Shown here in pieces: positions 53,731 through 60,246 of a stretch of DNA of 64,000 nt (positions are counted from its first letter, which is position 1; each line of letters opens with the position of its first letter). The notes beneath the pieces were generated by a model. It saw only the letters and a list, made by a program, of their open reading frames with translations, was not told the DNA's origin and ran no database searches. Location of the stretch: contig CANSEY010000006.1 of NCBI GenBank assembly GCA_947646015.1, forward strand, positions 109,406 to 173,405, given 5' to 3'. The translations under genes and the position numbers were made by a program. The DNA comes from an uncultured Bacteroides sp. GTDB taxonomy: Bacteria; Bacteroidota; Bacteroidia; Bacteroidales; Bacteroidaceae.

Positions 53731-55089
53731 ATGGGATTTAAACTATTGGATTTTTATAAAATCTCTCCTCCGGTGTCCGGGGGAGAGACTGATCCGGAAC
53801 GCTCTGTCCGTTTCAAGCGTATTCGTTGGGCTACCTTTCTGTCTGCCACTACCGGATATGGCATTTATTATGTTTGTCGTTTGAGTATGAATGTAATCCG
53901 TAAACCGATTGTAGAAGACGGAGTTTTTACCGAAACCCAACTGGGGATTATCGGTTCCTGCCTTTTTTTCGTATATGCCGTCGGTAAGCTGACCAATGGC
54001 TTTCTTGCTGACCGTAGCAATGTAAAGCGTTTTATGTCTACCGGATTATTGTGTTCTGCTCTGATCAACTTATGTCTGGGATTCACGAATTCCTTCTTTG
54101 CTTTTGTTCTCCTTTGGGGGTTGAATGGTTGGTTTCAGTCGATGGGGGCAGCATCAGGAGTTGTGTCGCTGACTCGTTGGTATAGTAGTAAAGAGCGAGG
54201 TACTTTTTATGGCTTTTGGTCGGCCAGCCACAATTTGGGTGAAGCTCTGACTTTTATATCCATCGCTTTGCTGGTCAGTTGGATGGGATGGCGTTATGGG
54301 ATGATCGGTGCGGGAGTGATTGGTTTGCTTGGTTTTCTGATGATGCTTGCTTTTATGCGTGATACGCCTCAAAGTCAGGGCTTTTTGCTAGATCGGTGGG
54401 GGACGTCAGATGCTCATTCCGTTTCCGGTAAGCAAACCGAGGAATTCAATAAAGCTCAGAAAGCAGTTTTGAAGAATCCTGCTATTTGGATTCTTGCATT
54501 ATCCAGTGCTTTTATGTATATCAGCCGTTATGCAGTCAATAGCTGGGGTGTTTTCTATCTGGAAGCGCAAAAAGGTTATTCTACTTTGGATGCTAGTTTT
54601 ATTATATCTATCAGTTCTGTATGCGGAATTGTAGGTACGGTTTTCTCAGGTATTATTTCAGATAAGTTTTTTGCTGGCAGTCGTAATGTTCCGGCTTTGA
54701 TATTCGGATTAATGAATGTGTCTGCTCTTTGTTTGTTTCTATTGGTTCCGGGGGTACATTTTTGGGTGGATGCTTTGGCGATGGTGCTCTTCGGTTTGGG
54801 CATTGGAGTGCTGATTTGTTTTTTAGGAGGACTGATGGCTGTCGATATTGCTCCCAGCAATGCTTCGGGAGCCGCTTTGGGAGTTGTCGGTATAGCGAGT
54901 TATATAGGAGCCGGTTTGCAGGATGTGATGAGTGGCATTCTGATCGAAGGTCAGAAGACGGTGCAAAATGGAGTAGAAGTTTACGATTTTACATATATCA
55001 ATTGGTTTTGGATTGGTGCAGCCTTGCTTTCAGTAGTGTTTGCTTTGTTGGTTTGGAATGCAGGAGAGAAAAGAAGTGAAATAAATTGA
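53731..55089 (+). CDS. OPA-family MFS antiporter (GlpT-like glycerol-3-phosphate transporter)
   Basis: 452 residues with 12 membrane helices. The organophosphate:phosphate antiporter family is shown by GYGIYYVCRLSMNVIRKPIV (TM1 arginine, counterpart of GlpT R45), YAVGKLTNGFLADRSNVKRF, GWFQSMGAASGVVSLTRWYS, KERGTFYGFWSASHNLGEAL and SAFMYISRYAVNSWGVFYLE (TM7 arginine, counterpart of R269). It should exchange inorganic phosphate for glycerol-3-phosphate across the inner membrane. As last gene after two GDPDs, glycerol-3-phosphate is the most sensible substrate; a hexose-phosphate relative (UhpT/UhpC) cannot be excluded. Confidence 0.88.
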   Translation: MGFKLLDFYKISPPVSGGETDPERSVRFKRIRWATFLSATTGYGIYYVCRLSMNVIRKPIVEDGVFTETQLGIIGSCLFFVYAVGKLTNGFLADRSNVKRFMSTGLLCSALINLCLGFTNSFFAFVLLWGLNGWFQSMGAASGVVSLTRWYSSKERGTFYGFWSASHNLGEALTFISIALLVSWMGWRYGMIGAGVIGLLGFLMMLAFMRDTPQSQGFLLDRWGTSDAHSVSGKQTEEFNKAQKAVLKNPAIWILALSSAFMYISRYAVNSWGVFYLEAQKGYSTLDASFIISISSVCGIVGTVFSGIISDKFFAGSRNVPALIFGLMNVSALCLFLLVPGVHFWVDALAMVLFGLGIGVLICFLGGLMAVDIAPSNASGAALGVVGIASYIGAGLQDVMSGILIEGQKTVQNGVEVYDFTYINWFWIGAALLSVVFALLVWNAGEKRSEIN

Positions 55090-55136
55090 GTACATTAAAG
55101 TAAAAATAGAGTCATTGTTTTTGAAGGTATTAGTCA

Positions 55137-55184
55137 CCATTTCGGGAAGCAGGCAATAGCTGTGCTTTCCGGAATGGCTTTTTT
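55137..55184 (+). terminator. Terminator of the GDPD operon
   Basis: 15-bp arms 55137-55151 (CCATTTCGGGAAGCA) and 55163-55177 (TGCTTTCCGGAATGG), with two G-U/mismatch positions, around an 11-nt loop, then C and six Ts. A strong intrinsic terminator. Confidence 0.85.
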
Positions 55185-55206
55185 ATAATTAATAAAAATC
55201 GTTTTT

Positions 55207-55341
55207 ATGGAAAATTCATTGAGTGATGAATTGTTTTGTTCATTGAAGAATGAACTTCGTGAAGTAGATGCACAAATCAGTGTGCATAGTAAAAAACTGT
55301 TGGAGCTGATTGACCAAAAAAAAGAATTGTCGTCCAACTGA
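55207..55341 (+). CDS. Small coiled-coil protein, probable 5' part of a split gene
   Basis: 44 codons: MENSLSDELFCSLKNELREV, then DAQISVHSKKLLELIDQKKE and LSSN. It is strongly helical with heptad-like leucines. It ends just after a run of eight As (55316-55323). A -1 shift in that run moves into the frame of the next ORF, which is open from there, giving ...LELIDQKKRIVVQLIREEEQ and on into MTPTVIEYRG. The helix pattern continues smoothly across the join. So this is likely one gene of about 134 codons, broken by an indel or read by programmed frameshifting. I do not recognise the family. Confidence 0.55.
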   Translation: MENSLSDELFCSLKNELREVDAQISVHSKKLLELIDQKKELSSN

Positions 55342-55358
55342 TTCGGGAAGAAGAACAA

Positions 55359-55613
55359 ATGACGCCCACTGTTATCGAATATCGGGGAGATCCGAAACGG
55401 TATGTTTCTGTTATTCTAGGTGCCATTGACCGGGGGAGGTTGACGTATAATGGAGACGCGAATTGCGAACAGACGTTCCGGTCCTTGTCAAGTGTGATAG
55501 ATGTCATAAGCCCTAAGAACGGGAAAGCGCTCAGTATCGAAACGTTGGTTTCGTATGAGAAGAAAGAACGTGCCGGAGAGTTTTCAGATTATTCGGAAGG
55601 AGATTTCAAATAA
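55359..55613 (+). CDS. Hypothetical 84-residue protein, probable 3' part of the split gene
   Basis: Begins MTPTVIEYRGDPKRYVSVIL and contains RGRLTYNGDANCEQTFRSLS, SVIDVISPKNGKALSIETLV and a charged C-terminus (SYEKKERAGEFSDYSEGDFK). No family is recognised. No promoter is seen ahead of it. Its reading frame is open upstream back through the A8 tract at 55316, which supports expression as a fusion with the preceding ORF. It stands after the GDPD operon terminator and before a hairpin at 55646. Confidence 0.5.
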   Translation: MTPTVIEYRGDPKRYVSVILGAIDRGRLTYNGDANCEQTFRSLSSVIDVISPKNGKALSIETLVSYEKKERAGEFSDYSEGDFK

Positions 55614-55645
55614 TCTGTTTCCATCGCTGAACGGTTGAATTAAAA

Positions 55646-55692
55646 AAGTGGCGGAAATCTGGATGGAAACTTGTTGCAGATTGCCGCCACTT
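55646..55692 (+). terminator. Long hairpin after the split small gene
   Basis: AAGTGGCGG (55646-55654) pairs with CCGCCACTT (55684-55692), and an inner AATCTG (55656-55661) pairs with CAGATT (55677-55682), with one opposed mismatch between the stems. It probably terminates the small-gene transcript. Confidence 0.65.
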
Positions 55693-55701
55693 GGGTTTCT
55701 A

Positions 55702-55847
55702 TTACTTAATAGTCTCTATTAACCAACGATTTAAGTTCCGGCTTTCTGCACTAAATTCCACTCCGATCTTTACAATAAGATATTCTTCCTTCGTATATCT
55801 TCAAAGGTTTGTATTCCAATAGGAAGTTTACGCATCAAGTTGTCCAT
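55702..55847 (-). pseudogene. Internally deleted ghost of an AAA-ATPase-like (PD-(D/E)XK) family gene
   Basis: On the minus strand an ATG (55847-55845) opens MDNLMRKLPIGIQTFEDIRR, the characteristic start of the abundant Bacteroides AAA-ATPase-like/DUF1703 proteins, and stops after 26 codons (LL then TAA). Directly joined, in another frame, is KIGVEFSAESRNLNRWL and ETIK, then TAA (55704-55702), the typical C-terminal end of the same family. About 500 middle codons are missing. Its promoter survives at 55875-55882. The gene seems to have lost its whole interior by deletion. Confidence 0.65.
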
Positions 55848-55874
55848 ATCTGATTCTTTTGATCTTTTGCACAT

Positions 55875-55882
55875 CAAAGATA
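55875..55882 (-). promoter_or_regulatory. Relic -7 box of the deleted ATPase gene
   Basis: CAAAGATA on the plus strand is TATCTTTG on the minus strand, 27 bp before the ghost gene's ATG. Confidence 0.5.
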
Positions 55883-55945
55883 ACAAATATTTCCTGAAGT
55901 CTGCTTCAATTGGTGGGCTGATTTGAAAATGCGGTGAGAAATAGA

Positions 55946-55986
55946 AAAAAGACGGTTGTGTTTTTCCGATTTCCCGCCGTCTTTTT
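55946..55986. terminator. Bidirectional terminator hairpin
   Basis: AAAAAGACGG (55946-55955) pairs perfectly with CCGTCTTTTT (55977-55986) around a 21-nt loop; A-run before and T-run after suit both directions. It lies between the ghost gene and the inverted repeat at 56003. Confidence 0.65.
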
Positions 55987-56002
55987 GGAGAAAGAAAAGG
56001 TA

Positions 56003-56124
56003 AAAAGTGAGAGGAGTGAGAGAGGATTTCTAACATTCGTATTTTTTTTAGAGAAATATAGAAAGTAGAAATAAAGAAATAAAATAGAAAAAGTTTCAAT
56101 TCCTCTCTCACTCCTCTCACTTTT
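56003..56124. repeat. Perfect 24-bp inverted repeat with 74-bp AT-rich centre
   Basis: Arms 56003-56026 and 56101-56124 are exact reverse complements. Each arm holds two GTGAGAG direct repeats 9 bp apart. The 74-bp centre is very AT-rich. The whole 122-bp unit could be a MITE-like element, a long RNA hairpin, or an iteron/origin-type site for the primase/helicase encoded nearby. No target-site duplication is evident. The longest minus-strand ORF across it (up to 56183) is low-complexity and rejected. The rest of the 55614-56202 gap is covered by the hairpins, the ghost gene and the HigBA promoter. Confidence 0.75.
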
Positions 56125-56166
56125 GGGGGTGAAGATGATGAAAAATAATATAAAACGAGGAAATAT

Positions 56167-56198
56167 GTTGTATAGTTGAACAACGTTTCTTATATTTG
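56167..56198 (+). promoter_or_regulatory. HigBA promoter with internal dyad
   Basis: TTG (56168-56170) and TATATTTG (56191-56198), 20-bp spacer. GTTGT (56167-56171) and ACAAC (56180-56184) form a dyad between the boxes, a likely operator for HigA autorepression. The toxin ATG (56203) is only four bases past the -7 box. Confidence 0.65.
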
Positions 56199-56202
56199 CG
56201 TT

Positions 56203-56535
56203 ATGAAAAGAGAAATAATAGCATATAAAGGATACTTCAAAGAATTCTTTGAAAATTTAGATGCTGGCACCCAAGATAAGATATTGTATGTGCTAATGTT
56301 ATTGCAGACACAAGACAGAATACCTTTGAAATTTATGCGGTTGATAGAAGAAGGACTTTATGAACTTCGTATCGAGTACCAAAGCAATATATATAGAATA
56401 TTCTTTTGTTTCGACGAAGGGCGTATTGTGATTCTGTTTAACGGTTTTCAAAAGAAAACCGAAAAAACACCAAAGAAAGAAATTGATAAAGCAAAGATAT
56501 TAAGAAAGGAGTATTATGGAAGCAAAAACAAATGA
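56203..56535 (+). CDS. higB: HigB/RelE-type toxin (Gp49-like)
   Basis: 110 residues from MKREIIAYKGYFKEFFENLD (the longer frame from a TTG at 56176 overlaps the promoter and is rejected). RelE/HigB-fold landmarks: DRIPLKFMRLIEEGLYELRI, EYQSNIYRIFFCFDEGRIVI and LFNGFQKKTEKTPKKEIDKA. A ribosome-dependent mRNA endonuclease by family. Toxin-first order with a 20-bp overlap into the antitoxin is typical of HigBA. Confidence 0.9.
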   Translation: MKREIIAYKGYFKEFFENLDAGTQDKILYVLMLLQTQDRIPLKFMRLIEEGLYELRIEYQSNIYRIFFCFDEGRIVILFNGFQKKTEKTPKKEIDKAKILRKEYYGSKNK

Positions 56536-56821
56536 GGAATTCTTTAATGTCAGTGCATTAATAGATGAGCGTTTTGGTAAGGAAGGAACAGCTTCTCGTG
56601 CAGAGGCAGAAGAAAAGGCCTACGCCTTTTATACAGGACAGATTATCGAGGACGCAAGAAAAAAGGCTAAAATCACTCAGGCTGAATTAGCCCGGCGTAT
56701 CGGCTCTGACCGTTCTTATATTTCAAGAGTAGAAAGTGGTCAGACAGAGCCTAAAGTATCTACTTTCTATCGTATAATGAATGCGTTAGGCTGTAAAATC
56801 GAATTTTCAATGATTTTGTAA
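56516..56821 (+). CDS. higA: HigA-type antitoxin with helix-turn-helix
   Basis: 101 residues. The C-terminal half is a Cro/C1-type XRE helix-turn-helix (IIEDARKKAKITQAELARRI, GSDRSYISRVESGQTEPKVS, TFYRIMNALGCKIEFSMIL). The N-terminal half (FNVSALIDERFGKEGTASRA) should wrap the toxin. It neutralises HigB and probably represses the operon at the dyad upstream. A terminator follows. Confidence 0.92.
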   Translation: MEAKTNEEFFNVSALIDERFGKEGTASRAEAEEKAYAFYTGQIIEDARKKAKITQAELARRIGSDRSYISRVESGQTEPKVSTFYRIMNALGCKIEFSMIL

Positions 56822-56830
56822 AAACAATAA

Positions 56831-56865
56831 ATGCAGAGTATCTGTCAAGATGACTCTGCATTTTG
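56831..56865. terminator. Terminator between HigBA and the primase gene
   Basis: ATGCAGAGT (56831-56839) pairs with ACTCTGCAT (56853-56861), then TTTG. It sits between the convergent higA and the primase gene. Confidence 0.75.
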
Positions 56866-56890
56866 CTATATTCACAAGGCTTTCCCGCTT

Positions 56891-59005
56891 CTATTCATAC
56901 AGCCTGTTTGATTTTACCTGCTCGATATCTATAATAAATACGGCATATCGGCGCCCGTTATTTCCTTTTTTAGATTCAAAATGGTGCTTAGTCATCACCT
57001 TCCCCAACTGTATTTTTGATCCGATGGAATACTGATAACCGGTACGCTCACGTATTAGTTCCGCAATCTCACTGACAGTCAGATAATAAACCTTCTCGAA
57101 ACGTTCCGGCTTGCGGATATGCGTAAGAACCATTTCTTCTTCCGGTGAATGAAAGATGAAAGCCTCGTTATTCTCTTCAAGCCGTTCATTGTCCGCTTGC
57201 GTGAACCAGTATTGATATCCCGGCTTATTCAGCAGATATTTGATCTGAGCATAGAGCTGCGCATAATTGATGGTAATAAATTGGATGGAATAAGGATGAA
57301 AACAAAGGAAACGCCGGTTGCCTGTCGTGTCGTGAAGCACTTCCTGATAATTGCAGGTTCCTGCAAAAGAGGCCGTATGAGGGAAGTTTTGCGAACGGCG
57401 TGCATAAGGCAGACGGAAACTGATCACTTTGCGCGTTACCAAATCTTTGAATGCATTCAGTTCCCGACCGCTCATCCCTTCAAACTCGTCGAGATTGATC
57501 AGCATGGCCTGCGTTATTTTGGCTAAATCATCTTTATTGTTCGAATTGATTAGTCCGGTAGAGAGATAAGCACGCAGTTCGGGAGGCAGGAGATTATTGA
57601 TAAAGGTAGTCTTTCCTATGTTCTGTATCTCGCTGCATAGCAGAAGTACCGTGTGATTGACAATATTCTCTTGAGTAGCCGCTGCGCACATCGCCACCAG
57701 ATAACGTTCCAGGCATTCCGCCCAAAACTCCTGATGACTCGTCTGGACACTATCCGCCAGGATACGGATATAGTCGGTTCCGTCCCATTCGGGCAGTAAT
57801 TCAAAATACTCGCGAATGGGATGATACGACTGGCTGAAATCGGAGTAAATCAGATTTTCGATTGTTTTGACAGTGCAGGCATATCCCAGTTCGTTGATTT
57901 CTATCCAGATACTGTTTTCCATCATCTCATCCAAGATGCGGAAAGGCTCCGGTTTCTCGGTGTCGGGATGCCTTCTGCGATATTCCATGATATGCAGCAC
58001 TTCGTTGTAGCGTGTTTCGTAGTGCTCGCTGATATATTGCTCTATCCGTAATATTCGTTTCTGCGTGCCATTTAGCTTACAGGTATTAAATTCGTCGGTA
58101 TGAGCGTAGGCGCTATTGATCAAAGAGGCTGTCTCGTCCGCCGGAAAGTCTGTAAACTGGCTTTTGATAAAGGCGGATGCTTCCTCCTGCGGAATGCCGT
58201 AGCGATTGAAGGTACATGAGAGATGGTGCAGATAATTGTTCCGGTTGCCCACTATGTATTTTTCGGACTTGTTGTGATAGTAGGTTAAAGTCAGCACCAG
58301 AGAAGCGTTGGCGGAATGGGCGTTGAGCGCTGTGTCTTCATTCGTCGGGGGGCCGTCCGGAGGAGTCTGTTGTTTACTGCCGGAGAGATTTTTACGATTT
58401 GAAACCTTGTAGGATGCCTGAGGTTGATCTACAAGAAAAGCGTCAGCGTTCGGATTGAAATAAATCTCCGGATCGTAAGAGAACAGACAAGTGCGTGCCA
58501 CATCCTGACCGGAGGTGTCGATTTCTATCTGACAGAGTTCGGTGTAAAAAGAAACGAGTCTGGTGTAAGCTGCATGATGGAAGTCTTCTATTTCCTGAAG
58601 GGTTTCGGGCAATGTCTCATCCGGATGGCATGCGCGTACTATGATTTTCACGCCCATCCCTTTGGGGCTGATAAAGGCGATGCGGGTGTAATCGCATCTC
58701 TTGATGATAGGGAGGATGCGTGCCAATTCTTCTTTGCTGAGGTGGTCGATGTCTATCACGATGTGTCCCAGATATTTGACGAGGTTCACTTTGGTACGCC
58801 TTCCTCGGTAGCTGGCGGAGAAGGCGATTGCCGGCAATTCTTTTTTCTTCTCATTGGCAGCCTTTTCTCCTTGCTCTGCAAAGATGCGGCGTATTTCTTC
58901 GACTTTTTCCCGGTAGGTAAAACTGCCGATAGTGGACACTATTTCTTCTTCGGTCATCTCTGCTATTGCGTAGTAGAAACCTTGAAATATGGTGAAATGT
59001 TTCAT
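56891..59005 (-). CDS. BT4734-type primase / VirE-like helicase protein
   Basis: 704 residues from MKHFTIFQGFYYAIAEMTEE; the frame is open to 59212, but the extension is low-quality and overlaps the DUF4248 gene. The N-terminal domain (1-180) is the BT4734-like/VirE_N domain, related to archaeo-eukaryotic primases: the acidic HIVIDIDHLS (84-87), ISPKGMGVKIIVRA and DTSGQDVARTCLFSYDP. The C-terminal VirE/SF3-like ATPase has a Walker A variant (SEIQNIGKTTF, usual first Gly replaced by Ser), Walker B (MLINLDEFEG) and FAGTCNYQEVL with GNRRFL. This is the build of phage/plasmid replication proteins. No integrase or structural genes are nearby, so it appears domesticated or defective. Confidence 0.88.
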   Translation of the reverse strand: MKHFTIFQGFYYAIAEMTEEEIVSTIGSFTYREKVEEIRRIFAEQGEKAANEKKKELPAIAFSASYRGRRTKVNLVKYLGHIVIDIDHLSKEELARILPIIKRCDYTRIAFISPKGMGVKIIVRACHPDETLPETLQEIEDFHHAAYTRLVSFYTELCQIEIDTSGQDVARTCLFSYDPEIYFNPNADAFLVDQPQASYKVSNRKNLSGSKQQTPPDGPPTNEDTALNAHSANASLVLTLTYYHNKSEKYIVGNRNNYLHHLSCTFNRYGIPQEEASAFIKSQFTDFPADETASLINSAYAHTDEFNTCKLNGTQKRILRIEQYISEHYETRYNEVLHIMEYRRRHPDTEKPEPFRILDEMMENSIWIEINELGYACTVKTIENLIYSDFSQSYHPIREYFELLPEWDGTDYIRILADSVQTSHQEFWAECLERYLVAMCAAATQENIVNHTVLLLCSEIQNIGKTTFINNLLPPELRAYLSTGLINSNNKDDLAKITQAMLINLDEFEGMSGRELNAFKDLVTRKVISFRLPYARRSQNFPHTASFAGTCNYQEVLHDTTGNRRFLCFHPYSIQFITINYAQLYAQIKYLLNKPGYQYWFTQADNERLEENNEAFIFHSPEEEMVLTHIRKPERFEKVYYLTVSEIAELIRERTGYQYSIGSKIQLGKVMTKHHFESKKGNNGRRYAVFIIDIEQVKSNRLYE

Positions 59006-59091
59006 TTTTATTTTGATTATTGTTTGTCGATGCAAAGGAACTTCTTTGCGGAAATGTGTAAAGGAACTTTGTATAAAATGGCAATAAGTTA

Positions 59092-59322
59092 CTACGGTTC
59101 GCCCAAAAAGTGTATGATAGTTGCCACTTGTTTCGGCGAAAGGAGACGGTTGCGTGCGCGGTAGCCTTCCTGTTCGAGTTCGTGCAGGAGAGGGAGGTTG
59201 TAAATAATCCAACGACGAAGTATTTGTAAAGCAACTTTGAGGCAGACATGGGGATTGTAAAGGTGAGCCAGTTCCGCTTTGGTATAGGTGCGGATAAGGA
59301 AAGAATCTTCTTTGTAATTCAT
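59092..59322 (-). CDS. DUF4248 protein
   Basis: 76 residues: FLIRTYTKAELAHLYNPHVC, LKVALQILRRWIIYNLPLLH, RNRLLSPKQVATIIHFLGEP. It fits the DUF4248 family, small proteins regularly found just upstream of BT4734/VirE-type genes in Bacteroides. The last part looks helix-turn-helix-like, so a DNA-binding helper for the primase is plausible. Same strand as the primase, 86 bp before it. Confidence 0.8.
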   Translation of the reverse strand: MNYKEDSFLIRTYTKAELAHLYNPHVCLKVALQILRRWIIYNLPLLHELEQEGYRARNRLLSPKQVATIIHFLGEP

Positions 59323-59386
59323 GATGTTTTCTTCTTGTTTTATGCTATAAAGTTACATAAAATTCCTTGTTATTCAAAGGTTTGAC

Positions 59387-59457
59387 TTCGTTTTTATTCG
59401 TTGGGAATCAAGAAACTTCGTTGGGGAATATGGCTTGTCCGGCTATCCTTATCTTTG
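59387..59457 (+). promoter_or_regulatory. TTCGTT direct repeats and -7 box before the HU-like gene
   Basis: TTCGTT occurs at 59387, 59397 and 59417, spacings of 10 and 20 bp (whole helical turns); the last two extend to TTCGTTGGGAAT and TTCGTTGGGGAAT. A -7 box TATCTTTG follows at 59450-59457. No -33 box is seen at the right distance, so an activator bound to the repeats may replace it. Confidence 0.5.
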
Positions 59458-59515
59458 TGCTGTTAACAAGAAGGGGATGCATCCTATGTATTATAAACTT
59501 TAAAATTATTTTATT

Positions 59516-60019
59516 ATGGCAATGACAGTATCTTATTCAGTGGTGCCGCGCAAGAATCCTGCAAAAAAGAGCGAACCGGCAAAGTATTATGCACAGGCGC
59601 AGGCGTCGGGAGAGTTGGACTTTGAAGAGTTGTGCGAAGCGATCACCAGTCGTTCTACTTGTACGGAAACGGATGTACGTGCGGCTATTTCGGGTATTCT
59701 TTACGAAGTGAAGCGTGCGTTGAAGGCAGGAAGAATTGCGAGACTGGGCGATTTGGGCAGTTTGCAGATAGGACTCAACAGTGAAGGTGCGGCATCGGTC
59801 AAGGAATTTTCCGGTTCAATGATTAAGGGGGCGCATCTTATTTTCCGCCCCGGTAAGACGCTGGCGGAGTTGATGAAGATTCTGAGTTATCAGCAAGTGC
59901 AGACTCGTGCGGTGGCGCAGGCGGGTGCAGGCGATGGCGGGGGAGAAGACCCTGACAAGAATCCGGATTCCGGTGGTGATGGCTCCGGTGATGAAGAGGC
60001 TCCGGACCCTACGGTATAA
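59516..60019 (+). CDS. HU-like DNA-binding protein with acidic Gly/Asp-rich tail
   Basis: 167 residues. Residues 1-125 carry a Bacteroidetes HU/IHF-like fold (VSYSVVPRKNPAKKSEPAKY, LDFEELCEAITSRSTCTETD, VRAAISGILYEVKRALKAGR, LGDLGSLQIGLNSEGAASVK). The C-terminal 32 residues are low-complexity and acidic (GDGGGEDPDKNPDSGGDGSG). Proteins of this type recur beside BT4734/VirE primases and amidases in Bacteroides. It may shape or mark DNA for the cassette. Starts at 59516 and 59522 are both possible. Confidence 0.85.
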   Translation: MAMTVSYSVVPRKNPAKKSEPAKYYAQAQASGELDFEELCEAITSRSTCTETDVRAAISGILYEVKRALKAGRIARLGDLGSLQIGLNSEGAASVKEFSGSMIKGAHLIFRPGKTLAELMKILSYQQVQTRAVAQAGAGDGGGEDPDKNPDSGGDGSGDEEAPDPTV

Positions 60020-60078
60020 TTGGCAGACGGGTCAAGGTAATAACGAATTAGAATAACTTCCATTAATATTTTGATAAG

Positions 60079-60246
60079 ATGAAAGAAATAGTAAGTCGGA
60101 TTTTAGATGTGATCATGTATCTGATTCCTTTCTTCGGAAAGAGAAAGCGGGACAGGGTGGTGAGAGAAGTGCGCTATCATACTACTTGTAAGGAGGTGTG
60201 CAAAGTGAAAACGACGGAAAGGGAAAAGGAACATGAGAAAGATTAG
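60079..60246 (+). CDS. Small basic protein between the HU-like and amidase genes
   Basis: 55 residues: MKEIVSRILDVIMYLIPFFG, then a basic tail with KRKRDRVVREVRYHTTCKEV and KTTEREKEHEKD. A short hydrophobic N-terminal helix followed by charged residues suggests membrane association. It overlaps the amidase start by 14 bp, so the two are coupled. In related Bacteroides cassettes this slot holds very small hydrophobic proteins (annotated smalltalk, from memory). A holin-like or amidase-partner role is only a guess. Confidence 0.6.
   Translation: MKEIVSRILDVIMYLIPFFGKRKRDRVVREVRYHTTCKEVCKVKTTEREKEHEKD

Noticed and set aside
56003-56124. CRISPR-like reading of the repeats near the primase
   Set aside because: There are only two inverted arms, no regular spacers and no cas genes; it is an inverted repeat, not an array.
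55848-56183. Extension of the minus-strand ORF over the inverted repeat
   Set aside because: Residues before MDNLMRKLPIG are low-complexity Phe/Ser/Arg translated from the repeat region; only the family-like end near 55770-55847 is meaningful.
58424-59164. 246-residue plus-strand ORF
   Set aside because: It lies entirely opposite the primase gene's N-terminal part, has no recognisable domain, and mirrors that gene's codon pattern.
59006-59212. 69-codon N-terminal extension of the primase ORF
   Set aside because: Its sequence (PPSPARTRTGRLPRTQPSP) is low quality and out of frame over the DUF4248 gene; the ATG at 59005 gives the family start.
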